A stretch of DNA of 64,000 bases from Caballeronia fortuita (GCF_001544835.2 NZ_FCNX02000001.1:682001-746000), one strand, 5' to 3'; positions 37,310 to 46,766 are shown, counted from the first letter of the stretch. Made by a program: numbers and translations. The notes: generated from the sequence alone by a model not told the origin.

Positions 37310-38709
37310 GATCGGTCTGCGTTTGATTCGCGCATCAGCGCTTCGATTTCGTCGGCTGCGACGGGCACTTCGCGCGTAAGCAGCTCGCAGCCGCTTTGCG
37401 TGACGATCGCGTCGTCCTCGATGCGGATGCCGATGTTCCAATATTTTTCCGGCACGTCTTCGGCAGCGCGCACGTAAAGCCCCGGTTCGATGGTAAGCGC
37501 CATGCCGGGAACGAGCGTGCGCCAGGGCCGCGCGCCTTGCTCGTCGAGCGGACCGTCGGCTTCGCGATACTCGCCCGCGTCGTGCACATCCATGCCGATC
37601 CAGTGCCCCGTGCGATGCATGTAGAAACGCGCGTAGGCGCGTTGCGCGAGGACGTCGTCGACGCTGCCGAATTTGGCTTTATCGAGGATGCGGGTATCCA
37701 GCAAACCTTGCGACAACACTTTGAGCGCAGCCTGATGCGGCACGTCGAAGGTGACGCCGGCGCGCGTCGCGTCGACGGCAGCGGTTTGCGCGGCGAGCAC
37801 GATGTCATACAACTCGCGCTGCGATGACGTGAAACGGCCGCTTGCGGGGAAGGTGCGCGTGATGTCGGACGCGTAGCCGTCGAGTTCGCAGGCGGCGTCG
37901 ATGAGAATCAGGTCGCCGTCGCGCGCGATCGTATTGCCGGCCGGATAGTGCAGCACGCACGCATTCGCGCCCGCCGCGACGATCGATCCATACGCCGGGG
38001 CTTGCGCCCCATGCCGGCGGAATGTGTAGAGCAACTCGGCTTCGATCTCATATTCGCGCATGCCGGGGCGGCATGCGCGCATCGCGCGACGGTGCGCCTC
38101 GGCTGAAATCGATGCGGCGCGGCGCATGATCGCGATTTCATGCGGGTCTTTGACGAGGCGCATTTCGTCGAGAACCGGCAGCAGATTCTCCGCTTTCGCG
38201 GGGGCGCGCACGCCGCTGCGGCTTTGCGCGCGCACGGCGGCGAGCCAGGCGCGCACTTGGGCGTCGAGGTCGGCGGAGGTGCCGAGCGCGTAATGCAGCG
38301 CAGGCTTGTCGGCGATCAGGCGCGGCATTTCCTCGTCGAGCGTATCGACGGGAAACGCGTCGTCGAAACCGAAGGCGTCGCGTGCGGCCTCGGGGCCGAA
38401 GCGGAAGCCTTCCCACGTTTCACGCTCGACGTTCTTGTCGCGGCAGAAAAGGATCGACGCGGGTTCGCCGGGCGGCGCGCTCGCGTCCAGCACGAGCGTT
38501 GCCTCGGGTTCGGTGAAGCCCGTCAGATAGTAGAAGTAGCTGTCGTGACGGAATGGATAGTCCGTGTCGCGGTTGCGCATGACTTCCGGCGCGGTCGGCA
38601 CGATGGCGACGCCGCCGCCTCGCGCACGCAGCGCGGCGAGCACGCGCTCGCGACGCGCGCGGTAGACATCGACGGCGATGGGGCTGGCGAGTTCGGTTGG
38701 TGAGTTCAT
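37306..38709 (-). CDS. pepP: Xaa-Pro aminopeptidase P
   Basis: Cytosolic metallopeptidase that removes an N-terminal residue preceding proline. The 467-residue protein has an N-terminal pita-like domain and the C-terminal 'creatinase' fold with the dinuclear-metal ligands: Asp in 'LILIDAACE' and 'GYASDITRTFP', His in 'RTGHWIGMDVHD', Glu in 'ALTIEPGLYV' and 'IGIRIEDD'. It is translationally coupled to ubiH downstream. Confidence 0.94.
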   Translation of the reverse strand: MNSPTELASPIAVDVYRARRERVLAALRARGGGVAIVPTAPEVMRNRDTDYPFRHDSYFYYLTGFTEPEATLVLDASAPPGEPASILFCRDKNVERETWEGFRFGPEAARDAFGFDDAFPVDTLDEEMPRLIADKPALHYALGTSADLDAQVRAWLAAVRAQSRSGVRAPAKAENLLPVLDEMRLVKDPHEIAIMRRAASISAEAHRRAMRACRPGMREYEIEAELLYTFRRHGAQAPAYGSIVAAGANACVLHYPAGNTIARDGDLILIDAACELDGYASDITRTFPASGRFTSSQRELYDIVLAAQTAAVDATRAGVTFDVPHQAALKVLSQGLLDTRILDKAKFGSVDDVLAQRAYARFYMHRTGHWIGMDVHDAGEYREADGPLDEQGARPWRTLVPGMALTIEPGLYVRAAEDVPEKYWNIGIRIEDDAIVTQSGCELLTREVPVAADEIEALMRESNADRS

Positions 38710-38755
38710 GCGCCGATTGTAGCGCCGGCTTCACGATGCCGGCACTCGGCCATTC

Positions 38756-38800
38756 GGCATAGGCCAGAACGACGGCGAGACGCGTGATTTTGCCTATGCC
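38756..38800. repeat. Inverted repeat between the rRNA methyltransferase and pepP genes
   Basis: GGCATAGGC (38756-38764) and GCCTATGCC (38792-38800), perfect 9-bp arms, each arm next to an ATTCGG copy. It lies downstream of the methyltransferase and in the pepP upstream region. No T-run, so terminator or operator cannot be told apart. Confidence 0.35.
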
Positions 38801-38839
38801 ATTCGGCCTAATGGCGCGGTGCGTGACCGCGCCGCATAC

Positions 38840-40144
38840 TCATTCGCCAGAAGGACGGTTGCGCACGCTGCCCGCAATCAGATCAAAGCGGAACAGGCGG
38901 CATTCGAGCGCGCCGTTGAAGAGCGGCGTTTTCGTCGATTCGCGCAGGCGCAGCAGGCCCGGCAACTTGCGGTCGGAAGTGAGCACGTAGGCGCGCCATC
39001 CGGGAAAGCGTTGTTTGAGCGCGTTGCCGAAGGAGACGAAGAACTCGGTGTCGGCAGGATCGGGCTGCGCGCGCGCGAAGGTGTCGTCGTCTTCGCGGCG
39101 GGAGCGCGGCGTGTCGCGAATCTCGCCGCGCGGGCCGCGTCCACGCACTTCGATACGCTCGCCATACGGCGGGTTGGCGATCAGGATGCCGGGAGCGTCG
39201 GTGGGCGGGACCATGTTGCGGGCGTCGACCTGTTTCAGCGAAAGGTCGGTGATGCCCGCGCGGCTCAGGTTCGCGCGCGCTTTTTCGAGCATGTCGCCGG
39301 AGATGTCGCTGCCAAAGATGCTCAGTTCGGCCTGCGACGCGCGCGCGGCGCGGCGTTGTTCGAGCGCGGCCGTCTTGAGCTTTTGCCACATGCCCGGATG
39401 GAAAGGCTTCAGCTTTTCGAAGCCGAAGCGCCGGTCGTTGCCTGGCGCGATGTTGAGCGCGGTTTGCGCCGCTTCGGCGAGGAAGGTGCCGCTGCCGCAC
39501 ATCGGATCGAAGAGCGGCGTGCCGGGTGTCCAGCCGGTGAGTCGCAGAATGCCTGCGGCGAGATTTTCACGCAGCGGCGCGGCGCCCTTGTCGAGACGCC
39601 AGCCGCGTTTGAACAGCGGTTCGCCCGATGTATCGAGATAAAGCGTGCACTCGTTCAGCGTAAGGAATGCGAACACGCGGACGTCGGGCTGTGCGGTATC
39701 GATGCTCGGGCGCGCGCCGGCCACGTCGCGCAGGCGGTCGCAGACGGCGTCCTTCACGCGCAGCGTCGTGAATTCGAGGCTTTTCACCGGCGATTTGATC
39801 GCGGTGAGGTCGACGCGCATCGTCTGGCTGGGCGTGAACCATTGCTCCCATCGCTGGCGATGCGTGAGTTCGTAGATGTCTTGCTCGTTGCGATACGGGC
39901 CTTGCGCGACTTTCAGCAGCACGCGGCTCGCGATGCGCGAGTGCAGATTCGCCGCCATGCCCGCGACCCAGCCGCCCCGGAAGTGGACGCCGCCGGGCAC
40001 TTGTGCGCCGACGACGAGCGATCCGCCGCCGGAAAGGGGAGCGTCGGCCACGTGCCGTTCTCCGATTTCGGCCAACTCGGCGGCAAGCGGTGCTTCGAGA
40101 CCGCGCGGGCAGGGGACGAACCAGTCGAAGAGGGGGGAGGCCAT
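38840..40144 (-). CDS. THUMP-domain 23S rRNA (guanine-N2)-methyltransferase, RlmL N-terminal type
   Basis: Class I SAM-dependent RNA methyltransferase of 434 residues. The N-terminal ~160 residues form the ferredoxin-like/THUMP RNA-binding part; the catalytic domain has 'DPMCGSGTFLAEAA' for SAM and 'NPPYGERI', the N2-guanine motif. It corresponds to the first half of E. coli RlmKL (G2445 activity); the RlmK half is absent. A 'RGRGPRGEIRDTPRSRREDD' insertion at about 340 is charged and probably disordered. The ATG at 40144 is 32 codons inside the longest frame. Confidence 0.88.
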   Translation of the reverse strand: MASPLFDWFVPCPRGLEAPLAAELAEIGERHVADAPLSGGGSLVVGAQVPGGVHFRGGWVAGMAANLHSRIASRVLLKVAQGPYRNEQDIYELTHRQRWEQWFTPSQTMRVDLTAIKSPVKSLEFTTLRVKDAVCDRLRDVAGARPSIDTAQPDVRVFAFLTLNECTLYLDTSGEPLFKRGWRLDKGAAPLRENLAAGILRLTGWTPGTPLFDPMCGSGTFLAEAAQTALNIAPGNDRRFGFEKLKPFHPGMWQKLKTAALEQRRAARASQAELSIFGSDISGDMLEKARANLSRAGITDLSLKQVDARNMVPPTDAPGILIANPPYGERIEVRGRGPRGEIRDTPRSRREDDDTFARAQPDPADTEFFVSFGNALKQRFPGWRAYVLTSDRKLPGLLRLRESTKTPLFNGALECRLFRFDLIAGSVRNRPSGE

Positions 40145-40315
40145 GTGGTGCTTTTTCGGACGAGTAAAGGCGGTATTGTACGCGGGACACTGACGGAGCC
40201 TCACTGTCGTGTGTGACCAGCTTGCATGAGCAACCGACACTTAGTGACACTTTCCGCCAAGCGCACGAGTTACTCTTGACCTTGATCCCACATTAATCAA
40301 ACATCGAGCAAGCAC

Positions 40316-40972
40316 ATGCAGATGCAACGACAGGGGAAGATTGGCGCGGATGTGCAGATCGACTCAATCTATGACGTATTGGCCAAGTGTGACCTACGGC
40401 CTCGGGAAAGAGATTCGAAATATTCCGTGGTTCTCGTGCTAATTCCAGCGATGATTATTTTCCTGATCTTGATAACAGCGCTGATATGCAAATCGATCCA
40501 CAATAGCGTCTGGTTTCGCGCAATTGCGCTAATAGCAATTGCCAGCGCGATGATCGCTTATTGCGCAGGAATGCTACGCCAGTACGCATTGTCAAAACGT
40601 CGCAAGAACACTGGCGAGGAACTAAGGATTCACGCAGAGCATGATGTTTCGAACGTCGCAAGGCTCGCATACTTCTCGCGAGGGGAGTTGGAGGATGCGC
40701 AGGCAGCGATTCGATTAACAATTGTGAAGTCCAGCGGCATATCGGATTTCTCGATTTTTAGCGGCCTTATTGCGGCGATTTCGGTTTTCTCGACCGCCCT
40801 GCTGGACTCGCTCAAACCGGAAGGTCCGTATTTGTCTTATGTCGTGATCGTCATAATTTCGGCGGTACTGAGTTCTCTTGCCATGTGGGTGTCAGCAAGT
40901 AGATCTTCTTTGCGAGCACATTACTATCTCTCCCTTCTTGAACTCGCATTGAATCGTTTCCAAAAACGCTAG
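40316..40972 (+). CDS. Hypothetical membrane protein, low-G+C orphan
   Basis: I do not recognise this 218-residue protein. It has two hydrophobic pairs: helices at about 42-62 ('VVLVLIPAMIIFLILITALI') and 68-87, then a soluble segment with 'AEHDVSNVARLAYFSRGELEDAQ', then two more helices at about 147-163 and 170-190, and a short cytosolic tail ending FQKR. The pattern is a small four-helix inner-membrane protein. Its base composition is clearly AT-richer than every neighbour, and it is the only plus-strand gene among minus-strand core genes, so acquisition by transfer is likely. ATG at 40316; no strong Shine-Dalgarno. Confidence 0.65.
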   Translation: MQMQRQGKIGADVQIDSIYDVLAKCDLRPRERDSKYSVVLVLIPAMIIFLILITALICKSIHNSVWFRAIALIAIASAMIAYCAGMLRQYALSKRRKNTGEELRIHAEHDVSNVARLAYFSRGELEDAQAAIRLTIVKSSGISDFSIFSGLIAAISVFSTALLDSLKPEGPYLSYVVIVIISAVLSSLAMWVSASRSSLRAHYYLSLLELALNRFQKR

Positions 40973-40983
40973 AAATAGGCGAT

Positions 40984-41013
40984 GTAGGCGGAGCATCTGC
41001 TTGCTCCGCCTAC
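40984..41013. terminator. Hairpin between the orphan membrane gene and pntB
   Basis: Perfect 12-bp stem GTAGGCGGAGCA (40984-40995) / TGCTCCGCCTAC (41002-41013) with a six-base loop. There is no T-tract on either strand, but its place between convergent stops suggests a shared transcription end. Confidence 0.6.
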
Positions 41014-41024
41014 GCCCGCTCGTT

Positions 41025-42467
41025 CTACTCCACCGCCTTCATCATCTCCTCGACCACCTTCTTCGCGTCCCCAAAAACCATCATCGTCTTGTCCATATAG
41101 AACAGTTCGTTATCGAGTCCGGCATACCCCGCCGCCATCGACCGTTTGTTCACGATGATCGTCCTTGCCTTATACGCTTCGAGAATCGGCATTCCCGCGA
41201 TCGGAGATTTCGGATCGGTCTTCGCAGCCGGATTCACCACGTCGTTCGCGCCGAGCACGAGCACCACATCCGTCTGGCCGAACTCGCTGTTGATATCCTC
41301 CATCTCCTGAACCATCTCGTAGGGCACTTCCGCTTCCGCCAGCAGCACGTTCATATGCCCCGGCATGCGCCCCGCGACGGGATGAATCGCGTACCGCACG
41401 TCGATGCCTTTCTCGACGAGCTTGTCCGTCAGTTCCTTCAACGCATGCTGCGCGCGCGCGACCGCAAGCCCGTAACCCGGCACGATCACCACGCTTTCGG
41501 CGTTGCCGAGCATGAACGCGGCGTCATCGGCGGAACCGGATTTGACGGGACGCTGCTCCGCCGATCCACCCGCCGTCGCGCCGCCCGCCTCGCCGCCGAA
41601 GCCGCCGAGAATCACGTTGAAGAACGAGCGGTTCATCGCGCGGCACATGATGTACGAGAGAATCGCGCCCGACGATCCCACGAGCGAGCCGGCGATGATC
41701 AGCATCGGATTGTTCAGCGAGAAGCCGATGCCCGCCGCCGCCCAGCCCGAGTACGAGTTCAGCATCGACACGACCACCGGCATGTCCGCGCCGCCGATCG
41801 GGATGATGATGAGCACGCCCAGCGCGAACGCGATGATCGTCATGATGATGAACGGCAGCCACGATTCGGTGAGCATGAAGATCACGCCGAAGCCGATCAT
41901 CGCGATGGCGAGCAGCAGGTTGATCAGATGCTGTCCCGAGTACACGACCGGCGCGCCCTGAAAGAGCCGGAACTTGTACTTGCCCGAGAGCTTGCCGAAC
42001 GCGATGACGGAGCCCGAAAACGTGATCGCCCCGACGAACGTGCCGATGAACAACTCGACACGATTGCCATACGGAATCGGCTCGCCAAGCGGCGCGAGTC
42101 CGAACGCCGCCGGCTCCGCAACCACGCCGTACGCAATGCACACAGCCGCGAGACCGATCAGCGAGTGCATCGCCGCGACGAGCTCGGGCATCTTCGTCAT
42201 CTCGACTTTCGCCGCGATATACGCGCCCGCGCCGCCGCCCACGATCAGCGCGACGAACAGCAGCGACAGCCCGAGCGCGAGATTCGCTTCGAGAAACGCG
42301 GCCTGCTTCACGATCAGCGCGAGCGTGGTGAGAATGGCGATCGCCATGCCCGCCATGCCGAACGTATTGCCGATGCGCGCGGTCTTCGGATTCGACAAGC
42401 CCTTCAGCGCCTGAATGAAGCACACCGAAGCGACGAGATAAAGGAGAGTAACGACGTTCATGCTCAT
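41025..42467 (-). CDS. pntB: NAD(P) transhydrogenase subunit beta
   Basis: Proton-translocating transhydrogenase, membrane plus NADP(H)-binding subunit. The 480-residue protein has about nine helices in the first 280 residues and the NADP domain at the C-terminus with 'IVPGYGLAVARAQHAL' and 'LGANDVVNPAAKTDP'. Its ATG lies immediately behind the stop of the small alpha-2 gene (GA followed by ATG region at 42467-42470). It is third in the pnt operon. Confidence 0.95.
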   Translation of the reverse strand: MSMNVVTLLYLVASVCFIQALKGLSNPKTARIGNTFGMAGMAIAILTTLALIVKQAAFLEANLALGLSLLFVALIVGGGAGAYIAAKVEMTKMPELVAAMHSLIGLAAVCIAYGVVAEPAAFGLAPLGEPIPYGNRVELFIGTFVGAITFSGSVIAFGKLSGKYKFRLFQGAPVVYSGQHLINLLLAIAMIGFGVIFMLTESWLPFIIMTIIAFALGVLIIIPIGGADMPVVVSMLNSYSGWAAAGIGFSLNNPMLIIAGSLVGSSGAILSYIMCRAMNRSFFNVILGGFGGEAGGATAGGSAEQRPVKSGSADDAAFMLGNAESVVIVPGYGLAVARAQHALKELTDKLVEKGIDVRYAIHPVAGRMPGHMNVLLAEAEVPYEMVQEMEDINSEFGQTDVVLVLGANDVVNPAAKTDPKSPIAGMPILEAYKARTIIVNKRSMAAGYAGLDNELFYMDKTMMVFGDAKKVVEEMMKAVE

Positions 42468-42788
42468 TTACGCGCCCTCCTTGCTCGTGATCTTCTTGGG
42501 CTCTTTCTTCTTGAACATCTCCAGCATTCGCCGCGTGACGAGAAAGCCGCCGAACACGTTCACCGCCGCGAGCAGCACCGCGAGCGTGCCGAAGAACTTG
42601 CCCGCCGCGCCGACCGTCAGGCCGACAGCCAGCATCGCGCCGACAATCACGATCGCCGATATCGCGTTGGTCACGGCCATCAGCGGCGTATGCAGCGCGG
42701 GCGTGACGTTCCACACGACGTGATAGCCGACGTAAATGGCCAGCACGAAGATGATGAGGTTGATCACCGTGTGATTGATGACATCCAT
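42468..42788 (-). CDS. NAD(P) transhydrogenase subunit alpha, membrane part
   Basis: A 106-residue protein of three to four helices ('[33 protein letters not shown]'), the transmembrane part of the alpha subunit, encoded separately here as in Rhodospirillum (PntAB arrangement) rather than fused as in E. coli. The ATG at 42788 lies 14 bp after the alpha-1 stop. The C-terminal '[14 protein letters not shown]' tail is cytosolic. Confidence 0.92.
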   Translation of the reverse strand: MDVINHTVINLIIFVLAIYVGYHVVWNVTPALHTPLMAVTNAISAIVIVGAMLAVGLTVGAAGKFFGTLAVLLAAVNVFGGFLVTRRMLEMFKKKEPKKITSKEGA

Positions 42789-42802
42789 GTGCGTCTCCGT
42801 GT

Positions 42803-43948
42803 TCAGGCCGTGGCGCGGGCGAGTTGTCCATCGCGGCACTGGAGCGTGGCCGCGACGATATCGTCCGCGAGATCGATGTTGAGCGTGCCTTCCTTCGTGA
42901 TGATGAGCTTCAGGAAGTCGAGCAGATTGCGAGCGTAGAGCGCGGAGGCATCGGCACCGACCATCGACGCGAGATTCGTATGGCCGACGATATGCACGCC
43001 GTGCTTCATCACTACCGTGTCGACTTCGGTGAGCGGACAATTGCCGCCTTTCCTGCCCTCGAATTCGGGACCGCGCCCGGCGGCGAGGTCGACGATCACG
43101 GAGCCTGGCTTCATGTGCTTCACCGTTTCGACGGAGATCAGCGTCGGCGCGGGACGGCCCGGGATCAGCGCGGTCGAGATGACGATGTCCGCCGCCTTCG
43201 CACGTTCGTGCACCTGCGCCGATTGCCGCGCGAGCCAGCTTGCCGGCATCGGGCGCGCGTACCCGCCGACGCCGACCGCGGCCTCGCGCTCCTCGTCGGT
43301 TTCGAACGGCACGTCGACGAACTTCGCCCCGAGCGATTCGATCTGCTCCTTCACCGCCGGCCGCACATCCGACGCTTCGACGACCGCGCCGAGACGCTTG
43401 GCCGTCGCAATCGCCTGAAGTCCCGCGACGCCCGCGCCGAGCACGAGCACGCGCGCGGCTTTCACGGTGCCGGCGGCGGTCATCAGCATCGGCATGAAGC
43501 GCTGGTAATACTGGCAGGCCATCAGAACGGCCTTGTATCCGGCGATGTTCGCCTGCGACGAAAGCACGTCGAGGCTTTGCGCGCGCGTCGTGCGCGGCGC
43601 GGCTTCGAGCGCGAACGCCGTGACGCCGGCGGCGGCGAGCCGCGCGGTGTTCTCGGTATTGAACGGATCCAGCATGCCGATGAGTACGGCGCCGGGTTTC
43701 ATTAGCGCCAGTTCCTCGGCGGAAGGCGACTGGACCTTGAGGACGATCTCGGCGGAAAAGGCCGTCGCGGCATCGACGAGATCGGCGCCCGCTTGCGCGA
43801 ACGCATCGTCGATATAACTTGCCGGCAAGCCCGCGCCGCTCTGCACCGAAACTCGATGTCCTTGCGTCACGAGCTTTTTGACCGTTTCGGGCGTGGCGGC
43901 GACGCGCGCCTCATTCGCCCGCGTTTCAGCAGGCACTCCAATATGCAT
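42803..43948 (-). CDS. NAD(P) transhydrogenase subunit alpha, NAD-binding part
   Basis: Soluble NAD(H)-binding subunit, 381 residues. It opens '[26 protein letters not shown]' and has the Rossmann motif '[22 protein letters not shown]' of the alanine dehydrogenase/PntA family. First gene of the three-gene pnt operon; Together with the other two it makes NADPH at the expense of the proton gradient. An AGGAGG-like run (AGGAGGATC) precedes the ATG. Confidence 0.94.
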   Translation of the reverse strand: MHIGVPAETRANEARVAATPETVKKLVTQGHRVSVQSGAGLPASYIDDAFAQAGADLVDAATAFSAEIVLKVQSPSAEELALMKPGAVLIGMLDPFNTENTARLAAAGVTAFALEAAPRTTRAQSLDVLSSQANIAGYKAVLMACQYYQRFMPMLMTAAGTVKAARVLVLGAGVAGLQAIATAKRLGAVVEASDVRPAVKEQIESLGAKFVDVPFETDEEREAAVGVGGYARPMPASWLARQSAQVHERAKAADIVISTALIPGRPAPTLISVETVKHMKPGSVIVDLAAGRGPEFEGRKGGNCPLTEVDTVVMKHGVHIVGHTNLASMVGADASALYARNLLDFLKLIITKEGTLNIDLADDIVAATLQCRDGQLARATA

Positions 43949-44173
43949 CTTTTGATCCTCCTGTCTTGATTGCCTCCTTCACCCGGGCAAGGTTTAGGAA
44001 GGCTTAAGGCTGAGTTTTTTATTTCAAATGCTGGAATGGACGGCTATCGCAACTGTAACCGAAGAATGCGCGCGCAAGAATCCGATCCGGCACCGGTTAT
44101 GCATCAAGCGCCGTCAGCGCTTTCCCTTAGGACATCCGCGCGGGATCGTCGCCGGGACGGTAAAATACTCGCC

Positions 44174-44656
44174 ATGAAATCAGATACTTGGGCCCCCCAT
44201 GTGACGGTGGCGGCGATCGTCGAGCGCGACGGGCGCTTTCTCGTCATCGAAGAGCACACGTCGGCAGGGCTGCGAATCAACCAACCGGCCGGTCATCTCG
44301 AAGCGGGCGAAACCCTCGTCGAAGCGGTCATCCGCGAGACGCTCGAGGAAACGGCGCATCGCTTCGAGCCGGCAGCGCTCGTCGGCGCCTATATGACGCA
44401 CTTCGCGCGGCCGGGGCGCGACGTCACGTATCTGCGCTTCACGTTTTGCGGCAAGTCGACGGGAGAAGAGTCCGGGCGTTCGCTCGACGAAGGCATCGTG
44501 CGCGCGATGTGGCTCACCGCCGACGAACTGCGCGCGTGCGCCGACCGTCACCGGACGCCGCTCGTGATGAAGTGTGTCGACGATTACTTAAGCGGGCGGC
44601 GCGTGCCGCTCGATTTCATTCATACGCATTCGGTCGCGCCGGTGGTGCGGGCGTGA
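44174..44656 (+). CDS. nudJ: Nudix hydrolase NudJ-like phosphatase
   Basis: A 160-residue Nudix protein. The Nudix box is seen as '[25 protein letters not shown]' split over the helix, with the REXXEE core 'RETLEE'. E. coli NudJ hydrolyses thiamin and nucleoside diphosphates, and nudJ-mnmA neighbourhood is conserved; that synteny is why I name it so. The ATG at 44174 (MKSDTWAP) is preceded by TAAAAT at 44161-44166, a likely -10, though that is close for a leader; the frame extends upstream to 43970 without support. Confidence 0.85.
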   Translation: MKSDTWAPHVTVAAIVERDGRFLVIEEHTSAGLRINQPAGHLEAGETLVEAVIRETLEETAHRFEPAALVGAYMTHFARPGRDVTYLRFTFCGKSTGEESGRSLDEGIVRAMWLTADELRACADRHRTPLVMKCVDDYLSGRRVPLDFIHTHSVAPVVRA

Positions 44657-44663
44657 TACTCCT

Positions 44664-45794
44664 ATGAGCAAGCAGAAAGTGGTGGTGGGCATGTCGGGCG
44701 GCGTCGATTCGTCGGTGACGGCATGGCTTCTGAAGGAACAGGGCTACGACGTCGTCGGCCTCTTCATGAAGAACTGGGAAGACGACGACGACGGTGAATA
44801 CTGCTCGACGCGCCAGGACTGGATCGACGTGGTGTCGGTCGCTGATCTGATCGGCATCGACGTGGAAGCCGTGAACTTCGCCGCCGAATACAAGGACCGC
44901 GTGTTCGCGGAGTTCCTGCGCGAGTATTCGGCGGGCCGCACGCCCAATCCGGACGTGCTCTGCAACGCCGAAATCAAGTTCAAGGCGTTCCTCGATCACG
45001 CGATGTCGCTCGGCGCGGAAACCATCGCGACGGGCCATTACGCGCGCGTGCGCGAACGCAACGGCCTGTTCGAGCTTCTCAAGGCCACCGATTCGACCAA
45101 GGATCAGTCGTACTTCCTGCATCGGCTGAATCAGGCGCAATTGTCGAAGACTCTTTTCCCGCTCGGCGAAATCCCGAAAACGAAAGTGCGCGAGATCGCC
45201 GCGCAGATCGGCCTGCCGAACGCGAAGAAGAAGGATTCGACCGGCATCTGCTTCATCGGCGAACGGCCGTTCCGCGAATTCCTGAACCGCTATCTGCCGA
45301 CCAAGCCCGGTCCGATGAAGACGCCGGACGGCAAGACGGTCGGCGAGCATATCGGGCTCGCGTTCTATACGTTCGGGCAGCGCAAGGGCATCGGCATCGG
45401 CGGCGCAAAGGATGGCAGCGGCGAGCCGTGGTTCGTCGCGGGCAAGGACATGACGACGAACACGCTCTATGTCGTGCAAGGCCACGATCATCCGTGGCTT
45501 CTGTCGCCGACGCTCGTCGCCGGCAACACGAGCTGGGTCGCCGGTTTTGCGCCGGAAGAGGGCGCGGCGTGCGGCGCGAAGACGCGCTATCGGCAGCAGG
45601 ATGCCGCGTGCCGTTTTGCGCGCGACGACGACGGCCGTTTCGCGCTGCATTTCGACGACGCGCAGTGGGCCGTGACGCCGGGCCAATCCGCCGTGCTATA
45701 TCAGGGCGATGTGTGTCTCGGCGGCGGCATCATCGAGCATGCGGGCGCTGGACAGGAGTCGCTGCAAACGCTCGCGCTTTCCGCCGCGCGTTAA
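44664..45794 (+). CDS. mnmA: tRNA-specific 2-thiouridylase MnmA
   Basis: Adds sulfur to U34 of Lys, Glu and Gln tRNAs. The 376-residue protein has the PP-loop '[10 protein letters not shown]' and the two catalytic cysteines, in '[12 protein letters not shown]' and '[13 protein letters not shown]'. It follows nudJ by 7 bp. The sequence is full length and closed by a terminator. Confidence 0.96.
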   Translation: MSKQKVVVGMSGGVDSSVTAWLLKEQGYDVVGLFMKNWEDDDDGEYCSTRQDWIDVVSVADLIGIDVEAVNFAAEYKDRVFAEFLREYSAGRTPNPDVLCNAEIKFKAFLDHAMSLGAETIATGHYARVRERNGLFELLKATDSTKDQSYFLHRLNQAQLSKTLFPLGEIPKTKVREIAAQIGLPNAKKKDSTGICFIGERPFREFLNRYLPTKPGPMKTPDGKTVGEHIGLAFYTFGQRKGIGIGGAKDGSGEPWFVAGKDMTTNTLYVVQGHDHPWLLSPTLVAGNTSWVAGFAPEEGAACGAKTRYRQQDAACRFARDDDGRFALHFDDAQWAVTPGQSAVLYQGDVCLGGGIIEHAGAGQESLQTLALSAAR

Positions 45795-45822
45795 ACATCG
45801 CGAGTAACGTCCTTCGACGACG

Positions 45823-45850
45823 AGCCCCGGTATCAACCGGGGCTTTTTTC
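45823..45850 (+). terminator. Terminator of nudJ-mnmA
   Basis: AGCCCCGG (45823-45830) / CCGGGGCT (45837-45844) with a six-base loop, then six Ts. Confidence 0.92.
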
Positions 45851-45887
45851 TCAATGGGTCCGATAAAAGCTTTTTTGATACAAGCGC

Positions 45888-45916
45888 TTGACCGTCTATC
45901 TAGTGGTAGATAAATT
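45888..45916 (+). promoter_or_regulatory. tetR promoter with embedded operator
   Basis: TTGACC (45888-45893), 17-bp spacer, TAAATT (45911-45916). The spacer holds the inverted repeat TATCTA (45897-45902) - GTGG - TAGATA (45907-45912), so a bound regulator would block RNA polymerase. Autorepression by the TetR protein is inferred. Confidence 0.7.
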
Positions 45917-45947
45917 ACGCACATCAGACGCAGGGATAATTTCGCCA

Positions 45948-46505
45948 ATGGATAAAAACACCGTACGCGAGGCGCTGCTGAACCATGCGCAGACGCTTCT
46001 GATGACGCGCGGCTACAACGGATTCAGCTACCGCGACCTGTCCGATCTGGTCGGCGTGAAGACTTCCAGCATCCATTACTACTTTCCGACGAAGGAAGAT
46101 CTCGCGCTGGAAGCGGTGAACGCGTACAGCGCGGACGTGATGTCATCGATCTATGCGATCGACAGCTCCGCTCCCGCCGACAAGAAACTCGACCGCTATG
46201 CGAAGCTGTTCGGGCGGATCGTCGGTGGCGGCAATCAGATTTGCCTGTGCGGGATGCTCGCGTCGGATCTCGAATCGCTGCCGGAGAAGGTGCGGCACGC
46301 GGTGCAGTCGTTCTACAAGGCCAACGAGAACTGGCTCGCGAAAGTGCTTGCCGAGGGCGAAACGCAAGACACGCTCGATGCGGGCGGCAAACCTGAGGCT
46401 GCCGCCCGAACTTTGTATGCGGCGTTTCAGGGAAGTTTGCTTGCCTGTCGATTGTTTCAGACGCGGGCCCGGCTGGACGAAGTCGCGGACGCGTTCAGGC
46501 GGTAG
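45948..46505 (+). CDS. TetR/AcrR family transcriptional regulator
   Basis: A 185-residue TetR-type repressor. The N-terminal helix-turn-helix is 'GFSYRDLSDLVGVKTSSIHYYFPTKEDL' (about 25-52), followed by an all-helical ligand domain with 'ICLCGMLASDLESLPEKV', whose cysteine pair resembles that of thiol- or electrophile-sensing members. The ATG at 45948 follows AGGGA at ~45932 and a promoter whose spacer is a palindrome. No target gene is adjacent except the convergent GST, and two further operator-like sites lie downstream of the gene. Confidence 0.88.
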   Translation: MDKNTVREALLNHAQTLLMTRGYNGFSYRDLSDLVGVKTSSIHYYFPTKEDLALEAVNAYSADVMSSIYAIDSSAPADKKLDRYAKLFGRIVGGGNQICLCGMLASDLESLPEKVRHAVQSFYKANENWLAKVLAEGETQDTLDAGGKPEAAARTLYAAFQGSLLACRLFQTRARLDEVADAFRR

Positions 46506-46512
46506 ACAAGGC

Positions 46513-46521
46513 TGTGGATAA
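46513..46521 (-). other. Perfect DnaA box
   Basis: TGTGGATAA, the complement of the consensus TTATCCACA, lies 7 bp after the tetR stop. It is single, with no cluster or AT-rich unwinding region nearby, so it is not an origin. Confidence 0.5.
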
Positions 46522-46555
46522 CCCTGTGAAAAACGCGTGGATTAGCGTTTAAATG

Positions 46556-46575
46556 TCTATCGTTGAGTAGATAGA
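46556..46575. promoter_or_regulatory. Second TetR operator-like site
   Basis: TCTATC (46556-46561) and GATAGA (46570-46575). In the frame of the tetR operator it reads TATCGT-TGAG-TAGATA with the same 4-bp spacer. It lies downstream of tetR, where no gene starts. Confidence 0.5.
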
Positions 46576-46697
46576 TTTTGGCGGCGAAAAGCAGTTTTGG
46601 CCCCTGCGCCCCGCGCGTACCTTTTTGAGTCGCCATTCTTCCGAGAAAATCGGGCAAAAGATTCTCGCAATGTAGACGGAACACAGCAGGCGAAGCC

Positions 46698-46720
46698 GTC
46701 TATCTACCTAGTAGTAGATG
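46698..46720. promoter_or_regulatory. Third TetR operator-like site
   Basis: GTCTATCTA (46699-46706) faces TAGATG (46715-46720) across 8 bp, and an inner palindrome CTAC-CTA-GTAG spans 46704-46714. The left flank CCGTCTATCTA is identical to the tetR operator. It lies 47 bp from the 3' end of the GST gene. Confidence 0.5.
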
Positions 46721-46766
46721 GAATTTGAAAACGCGCCGCCGCCCTTGAGGACGGCGGTGATATCGA

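Noticed and set aside
46513..46580. Possible replication origin because of a DnaA box
   Set aside because: Only one consensus box, no dnaA, parAB or rep gene nearby, and no AT-rich unwinding element.
46457..46684. Minus-strand ORF downstream of the third operator site, with an internal ATG giving a peptide that starts MATQKGTRG
   Set aside because: It overlaps the end of tetR antisense, has only a weak and too-close GGAAG, and shows no recognisable features; it stays a possibility only because of the unexplained operators.
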